From assembly GCF_013166575.1 (NCBI RefSeq), contig NZ_JABKKE010000006.1, forward strand, positions 62,001 to 126,000: 64,000 nucleotides of DNA, read 5' to 3'. The stretch is from Xylanibacter rodentium. GTDB taxonomy: Bacteria > Bacteroidota > Bacteroidia > Bacteroidales > Bacteroidaceae. The position numbers were made by a program, and so were the translations under genes. Below the pieces are notes generated by a model. It had not been told where the DNA came from. It saw nothing but the letters and a program-made list of their open reading frames with translations, and made no database searches. Positions 45,396 to 55,244 of the stretch are shown one piece after another. The stretch's first letter is position 1; each line of letters opens with the position of its first letter.

Positions 45396-47441
45396 ATGGA
45401 TATAAGAGAATTTACACAAGAATTCCAAGACAGCATCAAATTAGCTGTAGAAATGGGCAACACCGATTACGATGAAGAACTTGCCTCAGCCATATTGGAA
45501 TATATTGAAGACAATGGAGAAGTCAATGTTCCGGAATTGTGCGCGTTTCAAAAGACACGCACAAGAATCACTGCGTATGATTATAACGACGAAGCGGAAT
45601 CCCTCGATTTGTTCTATCTAATCAAAGCTGATACATTGCTTGGAAAAATCAATAAGGGTAAGGTTGATCAAGGATTCAACTACCTTATGTCTTTTTACCG
45701 TGAATCCATGAACGGAACACTCCTAAAAGCTGTCAATGTTGGCAACAATGACGAAATTGCAGAAGTTGCCAAACTGGTTAAAAGTACAAAAGGCAAGATA
45801 AACCAACTGCGTCTTTATGTCATCACAGACGGCCTTACAGATCCTGATGCTGCAGGCGCCGCTGTTGAATCAGATGATGGAGAATACATTATTGAGTTTA
45901 ATATATGGGATATGCAGCGTGTGTACCAACAGCATAATATCCGTGCCGGAAAGGAAAAAGTTGAAATAGACTTTCCAACTGAATACAACACAGAACTGCA
46001 ATGTCTGAAGATGAGCGAAGAAAACCCGTTTATCGATGCCTATATGGCCATAATTCCTGGTGTTACACTGGCCAAAATATACAAAAAATACCAACAAGTG
46101 CTCCTTGAAAAAAATGTTCGTACTTTCTTACAGTTCAAAGGTAAAGTCAACAAAGGAATAAGAAAGACCCTACGTGAGGAACCTGACATGTTTTTTTCAT
46201 ACAATAATGGCATATCTACAACTGCCAGCGAAATAGACGTAAAAGATATAGATGGAATGCTGTATATTACACGTTTGTATGACTGGCAAATTGTAAACGG
46301 AGGCCAAACCACGGCATCAATAGCCGCATTGATGAATGACCGTGATGTGGAATTGAAAAAAGTGTTTGTTCCAATGAAAGTGAGCGTAATCCGTGACGCA
46401 GAAAACAGTGAAGAACTTATCAAAGCCATTTCAACTTCAGCCAATAGTCAGACAGCTATCAAAAATTCCGACTTCTCTGCTAATGAGCCCTATTTGGTTG
46501 ACATGGAAAAGTTCAGTCGTTCGGAATGGGTTCCAAATGGGAAATCAAAACCTGTATGCAAATGGTATTTCGAGCGTACACGCGGTCAGTATCTGGATCA
46601 ACTGGCACAGCTGAATGGCTTCAACGAAAAGTCTTTCAAAAGAGAATACCCGAAAAATCAGAAAATCACAAAGACGGACATTGCAAAATATGAGTCTTCA
46701 TGGAATATGCAGCCTTATAATGTCTGTCGCGGTGCAGAAAAGAACTATACTCTTTTTGTTTCTGACATAAAAAGAGACAAACCTGTAGTCACAGGCAATT
46801 ACTTCAAGCACACCATCGCCAAATGTATACTTTTCAATACGATTGACTCTATTGTAAAATCAAAGAGACTTGGTGGATATAAGGCAAATATGAACACATA
46901 CCTGATGGCAGCCATTTCTTTCCTGTCGGACAGAAACCTTGACCTTACCTACATTTGGGAGCATCAGGCTGTCCAGCAGGATGTTATCAACCGCATTGAA
47001 GAACTGATTCCCTTGATATGGAATCATCTTACAGGAAGTTCCAACAGTGGTAATCAATCATCAAATGTTGGAGAATGGAGCAAAAAGCCAGAATGCTGGA
47101 ATCGCCTAAAGTTAAAACTCGGAGAATTAGACAAATTCGACCAAAATTTAATGCAAACTGAAACAAATGAAGACGGCAGCTATCTGAATGAAGCCCAACA
47201 AAACAAAATTCAAGAAGCAGAAACCATTGAGGCAAACTACTGGTTTGCACTGGCCAATTGGGCAAAAACAAGTGATCAGCTTTCCCCTTTAGAACGAAAA
47301 GCTGCATTCAATTTTGGAACCATGCGCTCCCGTAACCGTGCATTCAAGTCTCTTAAGCAAGCACAGTTTGCTTTAAAGATAGTAGAAAAGGCTGAGGAAT
47401 TAGGATTTGAGAACAAAAATAAAACAAATTGTGACGACTGA
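45396..47441 (+). CDS. AIPR-family (abortive phage infection) protein
   Basis: 681 aa from ATG 45396. Matches the AIPR family (PF10592) pattern: FFSYNNGISTTASEI with the Asn-Asn-Gly-Ile core (residues 270-273), WQIVNGGQTTASIAALM, and downstream AISTSANSQTAIKNSDFSANEP. AIPR proteins are linked to phage abortive infection and often sit beside m5C methyltransferases and restriction genes; the biochemical activity is unresolved. The C-terminus carries RSRNRAFKSLKQAQFALK. AT-rich. It precedes the methyltransferases by 319 nt and may be transcribed separately. Confidence 0.85.
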   Translation: MDIREFTQEFQDSIKLAVEMGNTDYDEELASAILEYIEDNGEVNVPELCAFQKTRTRITAYDYNDEAESLDLFYLIKADTLLGKINKGKVDQGFNYLMSFYRESMNGTLLKAVNVGNNDEIAEVAKLVKSTKGKINQLRLYVITDGLTDPDAAGAAVESDDGEYIIEFNIWDMQRVYQQHNIRAGKEKVEIDFPTEYNTELQCLKMSEENPFIDAYMAIIPGVTLAKIYKKYQQVLLEKNVRTFLQFKGKVNKGIRKTLREEPDMFFSYNNGISTTASEIDVKDIDGMLYITRLYDWQIVNGGQTTASIAALMNDRDVELKKVFVPMKVSVIRDAENSEELIKAISTSANSQTAIKNSDFSANEPYLVDMEKFSRSEWVPNGKSKPVCKWYFERTRGQYLDQLAQLNGFNEKSFKREYPKNQKITKTDIAKYESSWNMQPYNVCRGAEKNYTLFVSDIKRDKPVVTGNYFKHTIAKCILFNTIDSIVKSKRLGGYKANMNTYLMAAISFLSDRNLDLTYIWEHQAVQQDVINRIEELIPLIWNHLTGSSNSGNQSSNVGEWSKKPECWNRLKLKLGELDKFDQNLMQTETNEDGSYLNEAQQNKIQEAETIEANYWFALANWAKTSDQLSPLERKAAFNFGTMRSRNRAFKSLKQAQFALKIVEKAEELGFENKNKTNCDD

Positions 47442-47612
47442 TATTTATACAACAACAAATAGAATTGTTTATGAATAGTGAACATGATAACAAACTGATA
47501 CAATTCCCTTAACATAACTTAAAAAGATAAAAACGACATCACTGCTAAAGCTATAGCCAAATGCTTTGTATCCCATTAAATTCCTTCTATAGGATGCAAA
47601 AAAGGACAAGGA

Positions 47613-47741
47613 ATGGAAATAGCTGAAGTTTATGCCCACTACTTCAACGATGATATACTGACAAACAGGAATGATATGACTATGTCATATATACCAAATG
47701 AGAGAAGTTCTAGAAATAGCAAGGAGGGGGCGGCGGAATGA
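47613..47741 (+). CDS. Possible 42-aa ORF before the first methyltransferase
   Basis: ATG 47613 to TGA 47739-47741, reading MEIAEVYAHYFNDDILTNRN and ending SRNSKEGAAE. It is preceded by AAGGACAAGG. It could be a leader peptide or chance; no homology recognised. It is the only coding-like item in the 319-nt gap 47442-47760. Confidence 0.25.
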   Translation: MEIAEVYAHYFNDDILTNRNDMTMSYIPNERSSRNSKEGAAE

Positions 47742-47760
47742 ACATTTAAGTAATAAAAGA

Positions 47761-48897
47761 ATGAGTAAAGAAAATACATACAAAATGGTTGATTTGTTCG
47801 CCGGCTGTGGAGGGTTAAGCCTTGGCATGGAACAGGCTGGATTCACTCCATGGTTTGTAAATGAAATTGTGGATACATTTTGCAATACATATAAAAGAAA
47901 TCATAAACTTAGCGATGATCACTATTATGTCGGTGATATAAATAACCTAAATACACATATTGACGAATATCAAAAGTATTTATCTGATATAACTATTGTT
48001 TGTGGCGGTCCTCCTTGTCAAGGCTTTTCCATGGCAAACCGTCAGAGGATTCTTGATGATCCTCGAAATCAACTCTATAAGGCATACCTAACTTTTCTTA
48101 AAACTGTTCGTCCCAAATTTTTTGTTCTGGAAAATGTCAAAGGAATGGCGCACAGAATTGAAGACATAAAGCAAAATTTCAAAGATTATTTTGGAGAGGA
48201 GTATAAGTTTGACTATCAAATTCTCAAAGCACAAGACTTTGGCGTCCCCCAAAATAGAGAACGTTTCATCATGATTGGCAATTGTATGGGCATTGAACCT
48301 TCTGAAATATTTAAAGAAATCTTTAAGAACAAACGAGATCATTTTGTCTTGAAAGATGCCTTAGAAGGACTTCCTCATCTTGAAGCAAAAAAAGTAAAAG
48401 GTGTAAAATATACAGAAAATGCAGAGTCTGGTTTTACAGAATGTGATTTTGTATACCCTGTCACTGAATTCTACCATTTCATAAATGGTGAAAAAGAAAT
48501 AAACAAATTATACAATCATAAAAACAGATACAATAATCCTAGAGATATAGAAATTTACCGTCGTTTGCCACAGGGTGCGAATTCTTTACATCCTTCCATT
48601 GCAGACATTATGCCATACAAAAGCCGTAATGGAATATTTAAGGACAAATACTTCAAATTGGATGAAAACCAAATTTGCAAAACCATCACTTCACACATGA
48701 GATTTGACTGCAATATGTATATTCATCCTTGGGAGCCTCGCGGATTAAGCCCTCGTGAAGCAGCTCGTATACAGACATTTCCCGATGACTATGTAATCAC
48801 AGGTTCTCAAAATATTTGGTATGCACAAGTCGGGAATGCAGTTCCAGTAAAATTAGCCAAAGCCATTGGTGATGGTATAATGAAATTTTTACGCTAA
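47761..48897 (+). CDS. DNA (cytosine-5)-methyltransferase 1
   Basis: 378 aa. All main m5C motifs: I VDLFAGCGGLSLGMEQAG (residues 10-27), IV GGPPCQGFS with catalytic Cys86, VI ENVKG (Glu124), VIII PQNRERFIMIG, IX SPREAARIQTFPDDY, X QVGNAVPVKLAKAIG. The variable region between VIII and IX (about 170-315) holds the target-recognition domain. ATG 47761 was chosen; an in-frame ATG at 47698 would add 21 basic residues. It is 3 nt upstream of a second m5C methyltransferase. Paired m5C enzymes usually protect the two strands of an asymmetric site. Confidence 0.93.
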   Translation: MSKENTYKMVDLFAGCGGLSLGMEQAGFTPWFVNEIVDTFCNTYKRNHKLSDDHYYVGDINNLNTHIDEYQKYLSDITIVCGGPPCQGFSMANRQRILDDPRNQLYKAYLTFLKTVRPKFFVLENVKGMAHRIEDIKQNFKDYFGEEYKFDYQILKAQDFGVPQNRERFIMIGNCMGIEPSEIFKEIFKNKRDHFVLKDALEGLPHLEAKKVKGVKYTENAESGFTECDFVYPVTEFYHFINGEKEINKLYNHKNRYNNPRDIEIYRRLPQGANSLHPSIADIMPYKSRNGIFKDKYFKLDENQICKTITSHMRFDCNMYIHPWEPRGLSPREAARIQTFPDDYVITGSQNIWYAQVGNAVPVKLAKAIGDGIMKFLR

Positions 48898-48900
48898 GAC

Positions 48901-49974
48901 ATGACACATTTAGAATTATTTTCCGGGATTGGTGGGTTTCGTCGTGCATTGGATCTACTTTCACAAGATGGCATAATGCCATTTAAGTGTGTAGGATATT
49001 CGGAAATAGATACAAAAGCGAAACAAACATATAAAACAAACTTCAAAGTTGATGGCGAGGTTGACATGGGAGATATCGTCGCTTTTACATCAAAACCTAA
49101 AGCTATCGAAGCACTGCCCGATTTTGAATTACTGACAGGAGGATTTCCATGCCAAACATTTAGCGTCATGGGAAAACAAACTGGATTCGATGAAGAACGG
49201 GGACAGATGTTTTTCCGTATAATGGATATACTCCATGTAAAGCATCCCAAATATATTCTTTTAGAGAATGTCAAGAACCTGTACCGCCATGATAAAGGAA
49301 ACACTTATGCCCGAATCCAAGGAGAATTGGAATATTTAGGATATCAAGTATTCCCAAACATATTCGATACTGTAGATTTTCATCTTCCACAGAAACGAAG
49401 TCGAGTCTTGATTTTCGCTACCACAGAACCTGTTCCTAACGATTTCCGTGATACATATACTTCCAATAGTGTTAAAACTCTTTTTGATGATATTTATCTC
49501 AAATCTGGTGTGCCTCATTATCAATCAACATTGGATATTCTAACAAAACAAGTTGAATTGAAATATTATCTTTCAGAAAAGATAAAACCAACAATCTTAG
49601 CGGATGGATCTGCAAAATTCAAATCAAAATCAGACATAAATCAATCTATTGCCAGAACCTTGACTGCCTCTATGCATAAAATGCACAGAGCTTGTCAAGA
49701 CAATTATTACAGTCAAGATTTTATAGAATCACATGGAGCTGTAAATCCAGTACTAACACATACAAAAGAACAACTGTCCACTTTACCTATACGCAAACTC
49801 ACCCCAGAAGAAGCCTTTATGCTGCAAGGATTTCCTTGTTGGTATGCTACAAATGCCAGAAAAGCAGGAGTTGCTGATGGCTCCCTCTACAAACAGGCAG
49901 GTAACGCTGTCAGTGTAAACGTGATATATGCAGTTCTTTATTATTTAATCAAAAGACAAATCATCCATGAATAA
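48901..49974 (+). CDS. DNA (cytosine-5)-methyltransferase 2
   Basis: 357 aa. Motif I LELFSGIGGFRRALD, IV GGFPCQTFS with catalytic Cys84, VI LLENVKNL (Glu122), VIII PQKRSRVLIFA, IX RKLTPEEAFMLQGFP, X KQAGNAVSVNVIYAVL. It is clearly a different lineage from methyltransferase 1 (GGFPCQ versus GGPPCQ; different variable region), so the two likely have different or strand-specific targets. Its 3' end overlaps the nuclease gene by 8 nt, indicating translational coupling. Confidence 0.93.
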   Translation: MTHLELFSGIGGFRRALDLLSQDGIMPFKCVGYSEIDTKAKQTYKTNFKVDGEVDMGDIVAFTSKPKAIEALPDFELLTGGFPCQTFSVMGKQTGFDEERGQMFFRIMDILHVKHPKYILLENVKNLYRHDKGNTYARIQGELEYLGYQVFPNIFDTVDFHLPQKRSRVLIFATTEPVPNDFRDTYTSNSVKTLFDDIYLKSGVPHYQSTLDILTKQVELKYYLSEKIKPTILADGSAKFKSKSDINQSIARTLTASMHKMHRACQDNYYSQDFIESHGAVNPVLTHTKEQLSTLPIRKLTPEEAFMLQGFPCWYATNARKAGVADGSLYKQAGNAVSVNVIYAVLYYLIKRQIIHE

Positions 49975-51031
49975 TTTTTTCAAACTTAATCCAGAGAAAA
50001 GAATAGGTTACAAGAAATTAAGTGCAGCTGATCTTGGCTTGTCTTCAACAAGCCATCAAACACATATAGGTCTGTTTGATAACATGCTTACATTTCTTCC
50101 TAACGCACATATTGAAAAATATGCTATACTTATTTACAACGATTTCTGTGATATTCTATCATGTGAGTATGGTAAAATAAACAGAAAGAACGGTAAGATT
50201 GATGCTCCAAAAGTTCAATCTGGTAATAGAAGCAAAAATACAGTAGTAAGGAAAATACGTTCATTCGCTAAGGAAAAGCCAAATCTTGATTGGTTCATTG
50301 TTTGGTTTGGAACAGATAGCAATGAGCTTGTTTTTTGGCTGATTAGTTCCGACTCTCAAGATTACCTTTTCTTGAATGCAATTCTCTCTGATTTTAAAGT
50401 ATACGATGAGAGCACTCCTTCTTTTTCTCAAATAATCAACTATCTGGAAAGCAAGATTAATGGTGTCAGTGTAAATATCTTGAAAGAATTGGAAATTGCT
50501 TCTCAAGTTGGAGATTTCAAGAACAAGTATAAAACTTTAGATCTTGACAAAGCCGCCGCAAGATGCCGGGATATCGGTCGCAGAGGTGAAGAATTAATTG
50601 CACAATATCTTGACAAGCAGAAGAATACAGGAAAGATTAATGATTACATATGGGAAAACAAAAGCCATGAAGTTGGAAAACCTTATGACTTTATAATAGT
50701 TTCCACACATGCAACAGAATACTTTATAGATGTAAAATCTACCTCATTTGATTTTTCTCAAGAAATAGTTTTCAGCGAAAATGAAATTTCTTTTGTAACA
50801 GAATTACACGATGACTCTCGTTATTCAGCTTTTCGAGTTTTTGATATTTATGAAGAACAGAAGAAACTGGCAATCTGTCGCAAATGCTACAGTTACCTAT
50901 CAAAATTAGATTCTCGCGTTAAAATATTTCATAAAGATTTGGCAAAAAGACGTGCATTCACAAAATCATTGAACATTGCTATCAAACCGGAAATCTGTTT
51001 TAAAACAATTGACAACACCATAGTTTTGTAA
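49967..51031 (+). CDS. DUF3883-type nuclease-like protein
   Basis: 354 aa. The N-terminal 190 residues are unrecognised and may be a DNA-recognition region (GLFDNMLTFLPNAHIEKYAI). The C-terminal part fits DUF3883, a PD-(D/E)XK-like fold: GRRGEELIAQYL (Glu208/Glu209), KPYDFIIVS (Asp241), FIDVKST (Asp255, Lys257), then FSENEISFV and YSAFRVFDIYEE. These are the residues expected for a metal-dependent nuclease. In the restriction operon it occupies the first place after the two methyltransferases, comparable to the first R gene of BsuMI-like systems. Overlaps the methyltransferase upstream by 8 nt and ends 1 nt before the AAA gene. Confidence 0.8.
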   Translation: MNNFFKLNPEKRIGYKKLSAADLGLSSTSHQTHIGLFDNMLTFLPNAHIEKYAILIYNDFCDILSCEYGKINRKNGKIDAPKVQSGNRSKNTVVRKIRSFAKEKPNLDWFIVWFGTDSNELVFWLISSDSQDYLFLNAILSDFKVYDESTPSFSQIINYLESKINGVSVNILKELEIASQVGDFKNKYKTLDLDKAAARCRDIGRRGEELIAQYLDKQKNTGKINDYIWENKSHEVGKPYDFIIVSTHATEYFIDVKSTSFDFSQEIVFSENEISFVTELHDDSRYSAFRVFDIYEEQKKLAICRKCYSYLSKLDSRVKIFHKDLAKRRAFTKSLNIAIKPEICFKTIDNTIVL

Positions 51032-51032
51032 T

Positions 51033-53090
51033 ATGGAAGAAATTATAAAGCACATAAATGACACAAATGCCAGTTATCGAAATATAAATGCTGGCGATGC
51101 AAAGAATACAGATTTGTTTCTTGACAATGAACACTTTGAATTGTTTCGTGATTGCGGTGAACAAGTAATTGTAAGATTCGACAAAGAGAATCTCACTAAA
51201 GCCATTCTTTTCATATGTTCTATACTCCCCAGAAAATTTGATCAATCTGCAACACATAAATTAGTAAAGTTCTCCAAAGAATTCGTTTTGAATCAATTGG
51301 CGCTTCTAGATGTATTATTTACTGTTGATGGGCAAACCGTAAATACGATTACCCAAGCATGGAATGCACGGAAAGACATACTAAAGAAAAATGGAGAAAC
51401 AGATAAACGGTTTTATTTCAACGGGTTGCTTAAAGACATATCGTACATTGACCATTCTGGAAAACTCATACAAGACAAATTCACTATTAGAAATTATTTG
51501 GCAGGAGGGTATTCTGAATTACATATTAGAAAGGCCATTGATGGTGTTTTTGATATAAGAATAGAAAATGTTACAACTCCTTACGCTGATGGAAAAGAAC
51601 ATGGCTTTGAAGAATTGCAAATACAGGCATCAAATCCATCAAACCATCTTCAACAAATCTTCTATGGCGCTCCCGGAACGGGCAAGTCATACAAGATCAA
51701 TGAAATCACCAAAGAAGAGGATGTTATACGAACAACCTTCCACCCCGATACAGACTATTCCACATTTGTAGGGGCTTACAAGCCAACGACGATAGAAGAG
51801 GAAGTAATGACAGTCATCGGGACCAAGGCCGTGCCTGTAGAAAATCCGGACGGGTCGCAACGAAAAGAATCAAAGATTGTATACGAGTTCGTACCGCAAG
51901 CGTTCTTGCAGGCGTATACTTCAGCGTGGGAAAAGTACGCAAAGGCAGAAAACGGTGAAGCCGAAAAACAATACCTTGTGATTGAAGAGATAAACAGGGG
52001 CAACTGTGCACAGATATTCGGTGACTTGTTCCAACTGCTCGACCGCAACGAAGCGGGCTTCTCCGACTATCCTATAACAGCCGACGCTGATATGAAACGA
52101 CAGTTGAGCAAAACTTTCTCAGGTTTCACCTTGCCTCAGGCTGATGCAATAAATGCCTATTACCACGGACGCAATGTTTGCAAAGAAGTTCTGGACGGTG
52201 ACATTCTGCTTCTTCCCGACAATCTTTATATTTGGGCCACCATGAATACCAGCGACCAAAGTCTGTTCCCAATAGACAGTGCTTTCAAACGTCGTTGGGA
52301 CTGGACCTACCGGCCTATCTGTGATGCAGGAAAAGGCTGGCTGATAGAGGCTGATGGCAATCTGTACGACTGGTGGCAGTTTGTGGAAAGAATCAATGAC
52401 AAGATTGGTTCCACAACCAATTCCGAAGACAAAAAGCTGGGCTACTTCTTCTGCAAGGCAACAGACGGTATAATTTCCGCAGAGACATTTGTAGGCAAAG
52501 TGGTGTTCTACCTTTGGAATGACGTGTTCAAGGATTACGAATTCAGCGACACGATATTTGATGACGGAAACGGCGGCAAAATCGCGTTCGACAGATTCTA
52601 TACCGTTGTTGATGGAGCGACAAAAGTGGCAGAAGAAAACATATCACGGTTTTTGGAAAATCTTGGTATCAAACCGAAGACATCAGAAACTGTTCCCACA
52701 AAAGATGTTGTCAATACAACTTCTATAATAAAAGTAAACGGCGTGGAAGTAAAGAAAATCAATGCCATACCGTATACAGCAATAGAAGAATATGTAAAAT
52801 TGAACAGCGAGAAGTCCGCACAAGAAGTCGTTGAAGTATGGGCACCGTTCAAAAAATACTCAGTGAGCAGTTGGGTTGTTGCAAACGAAAAAGAACATGA
52901 CAGAATGGACGAACGCTATGCGAACTATTCCTACAGGATAGATTGTGCTGACGGCAATTCTATATGGGTCAACAAAGACGGATGGATGCACCACCCGGCC
53001 AATCAGAAACTCAGAGACACCATCAACGAATTTATCAACGCCGTCAATGAAGCAGACCTGGGTGTAACCATAACGGAAGAAAGAATATAA
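51033..53090 (+). CDS. McrB-like AAA+ NTPase restriction subunit
   Basis: 685 aa. N-terminal 200 residues unrecognised (probably target recognition), then an AAA_5/McrB module: Walker A FYGAPGTGKSY (212-219), Walker B YLVIEEINRGNCAQIFGDL (314 onward), and MNTSDQS (404-410), equivalent to the McrB MNTADRS GTP-specificity motif. FKRRWDW supplies the arginine finger region. A C-terminal extension of about 130 residues follows. In McrBC and LlaJI systems this subunit translocates DNA using GTP. DNA up to about 51650 is AT-rich while the AAA half is near chromosomal GC, suggesting a composite gene. Confidence 0.9.
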   Translation: MEEIIKHINDTNASYRNINAGDAKNTDLFLDNEHFELFRDCGEQVIVRFDKENLTKAILFICSILPRKFDQSATHKLVKFSKEFVLNQLALLDVLFTVDGQTVNTITQAWNARKDILKKNGETDKRFYFNGLLKDISYIDHSGKLIQDKFTIRNYLAGGYSELHIRKAIDGVFDIRIENVTTPYADGKEHGFEELQIQASNPSNHLQQIFYGAPGTGKSYKINEITKEEDVIRTTFHPDTDYSTFVGAYKPTTIEEEVMTVIGTKAVPVENPDGSQRKESKIVYEFVPQAFLQAYTSAWEKYAKAENGEAEKQYLVIEEINRGNCAQIFGDLFQLLDRNEAGFSDYPITADADMKRQLSKTFSGFTLPQADAINAYYHGRNVCKEVLDGDILLLPDNLYIWATMNTSDQSLFPIDSAFKRRWDWTYRPICDAGKGWLIEADGNLYDWWQFVERINDKIGSTTNSEDKKLGYFFCKATDGIISAETFVGKVVFYLWNDVFKDYEFSDTIFDDGNGGKIAFDRFYTVVDGATKVAEENISRFLENLGIKPKTSETVPTKDVVNTTSIIKVNGVEVKKINAIPYTAIEEYVKLNSEKSAQEVVEVWAPFKKYSVSSWVVANEKEHDRMDERYANYSYRIDCADGNSIWVNKDGWMHHPANQKLRDTINEFINAVNEADLGVTITEERI

Positions 53091-53103
53091 TGCCGACAAG
53101 AAC

Positions 53104-55239
53104 ATGCGCATACTGATAGAAGAATACCGGTATGATGCGGCTGGTGTGAAGGACGTTCTTCATGGCATCGACGCCTTGGAGAATGTTGAAGGTCGCGTTT
53201 CCATACACTATGTAGGGTACTACTATAATACCCTGTTGAAAGACTGCGTATTCATTCTTCCCAAAGTGCTGCTGAAAGACACATGTGGCAGCGAACTGGT
53301 ATTCGGCAAGTACCGTCCCGAAGACATTGCCAATCTTGACAACAGCAATCCCCTTGAACCGGCAGAACGCGACTTCATATACAAGTTTGCCGTATGGATA
53401 TACCGTGCGATTGTTGTCTTCAAGAACAGAATGGGCTGCGGCACCGACATCATCTACCATTCGAGAATCGTACAGGTAGGCAATGGAACACGAAGACTCT
53501 GCAACACATACCTTGACATACTTCTGTCACTTATCCGGTTCAACCGTGACAACCGGAGTTTCCTGTTCTTCACTGTCAAAAATCTGCATAGCGGCTTGAA
53601 CAAGACAAACTGGACACGAACAATAGCCTCGTCAAAAGCAATAGTACAGGACGGGCAGCCAATATACCTGAATCCGGTAAACAAGACACGGAAGATAAAT
53701 TTTGATGAAGAGCTGCTTATCATCTTCTTCTCCATACTCAATCACATCAGCGACACATACGGTTTCCCTAAAGACATTTATTGCCGTTACCAGCTGATTA
53801 CGGGGAAAAAGTTTGAAACCTATTTGAACGGGGTCGGCAAGACACGCCTGCTTCAAATCAAGTACAAGTATTTCTCTGACAAGGCACTCCTGTTATGGAA
53901 TCTGTGCTATGCCTTCTTCGATGAGAGCAGGAAAGTGTATGTCTGCACCGACAAGCGTGAATATCTGATTGTAAAGAGTTTCCATATCGTGTTCGAATCC
54001 ATCATCGACGACCTCGTCGGTGACAGTCCGCTGCCGGACGGCATGTACAAGAGACAGGACGACGGCAGGATTGTGGACCACCTGTTTACGGCCGCCAGCC
54101 TCACGCAAAGCGAAAACCGCAGGCAGGACGAAGAAGCCGTACAGACTTATTATATAGGAGACTCCAAGTACTACAAGATGGGCCACGAACTCGGTCGTGA
54201 ATCGGTATATAAGCAGTACACCTACGCCCGCAACGTCATCCAGTGGAATCTTGATATATTCAACGGCTTCAATGAGACCGTGAAAAATTCACGTGTACGT
54301 TTGCGTGACGAAAAGACAGAAGGGTACAAGATTATCCCCAACTTTTTTATATCGGCCAAAATGGACGAGAATTTCGACTACGCCAACGACGGGATAGAGA
54401 AAACCGACAGGAAAAGGAACAAGCACAGGAACATACAATTCAAGAACCGCCTTTTCGACCGCGACACGATGTTGCTGTTCCATTATGATGTCAACTTCCT
54501 CTTCGTACTGTCGCTGTACGCCAGGGACAATGCTAATCAAAAAGCCGCATGGAAGAACAAAATAAGGGATAAGTTCCGCAGGGAGATACAGGAATGGCTG
54601 CAACGCGACTATAACTTCTACGCGATGAAAGCCAGACCAGGAGTGGACGACGACGATTACATCAAGACCCATTTCCGGCAACTGATAGGCAAGGTATACA
54701 CTCCCTTCGACAATAACAAAAGCATTTACTCTCTGGCACTTGAAGACAACGAAGCATGCAAGGCGGAAAACGATGCTCTACTTGAAGAACTCAACAGATA
54801 CTTTTTCGTAGAGCCGTGCGAGTTGGGGCGTAATCCCATGGAAGTATTGCCACAAGTGGAAGGTACGGGTAAGAGTGTCCACAACGCAAACGCCGACGAG
54901 AAGAACGTGCTCACATGTCTGGTCCGCAAAACAGACGACATATTCAAGTCATATCACGAACACGCAGGCAAGACATACACAATGGAAAGAATACCAACCG
55001 TCAATCTCATAGGCATAAAGTTTCTCCTGCCAATGGTTGGCGGCATGATCGACGGCTACTACGAGGTTGAACGCATTGCATTTGCCGCCAACAAAGGCAT
55101 GCCGGTACTTCGTATCCGTTTGGGGAAATACCATTCACTCGGACCACAATGGATACATATCTACCGAACAAAGATGCAGCCGGGCGAACTCATATCGATG
55201 GAACAGACACTAAAGATGTATCACAACCCAAAACAATAA
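53104..55239 (+). CDS. LlaJI/McrC-like PD-(D/E)XK restriction subunit
   Basis: 711 aa. The nuclease signature is visible: RIVDHLF (Asp325), 27 residues, then YYIGDSKYYKMG (Asp353, Lys355), followed by SVYKQYTYARN, the arrangement of McrC and LlaJI R2 proteins (Asp-x27-Asp-x-Lys, then a QYxYA helix). The N-terminal 300 residues probably bind the AAA partner or DNA, as in McrC. It follows the McrB-like gene by 13 nt, as mcrC follows mcrB. Longer than typical McrC (about 350 aa). Family assignment to LlaJI (PF09563) is by gene order and motif; a profile search would confirm it. Confidence 0.75.
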   Translation: MRILIEEYRYDAAGVKDVLHGIDALENVEGRVSIHYVGYYYNTLLKDCVFILPKVLLKDTCGSELVFGKYRPEDIANLDNSNPLEPAERDFIYKFAVWIYRAIVVFKNRMGCGTDIIYHSRIVQVGNGTRRLCNTYLDILLSLIRFNRDNRSFLFFTVKNLHSGLNKTNWTRTIASSKAIVQDGQPIYLNPVNKTRKINFDEELLIIFFSILNHISDTYGFPKDIYCRYQLITGKKFETYLNGVGKTRLLQIKYKYFSDKALLLWNLCYAFFDESRKVYVCTDKREYLIVKSFHIVFESIIDDLVGDSPLPDGMYKRQDDGRIVDHLFTAASLTQSENRRQDEEAVQTYYIGDSKYYKMGHELGRESVYKQYTYARNVIQWNLDIFNGFNETVKNSRVRLRDEKTEGYKIIPNFFISAKMDENFDYANDGIEKTDRKRNKHRNIQFKNRLFDRDTMLLFHYDVNFLFVLSLYARDNANQKAAWKNKIRDKFRREIQEWLQRDYNFYAMKARPGVDDDDYIKTHFRQLIGKVYTPFDNNKSIYSLALEDNEACKAENDALLEELNRYFFVEPCELGRNPMEVLPQVEGTGKSVHNANADEKNVLTCLVRKTDDIFKSYHEHAGKTYTMERIPTVNLIGIKFLLPMVGGMIDGYYEVERIAFAANKGMPVLRIRLGKYHSLGPQWIHIYRTKMQPGELISMEQTLKMYHNPKQ

Positions 55240-55244
55240 TTAAC

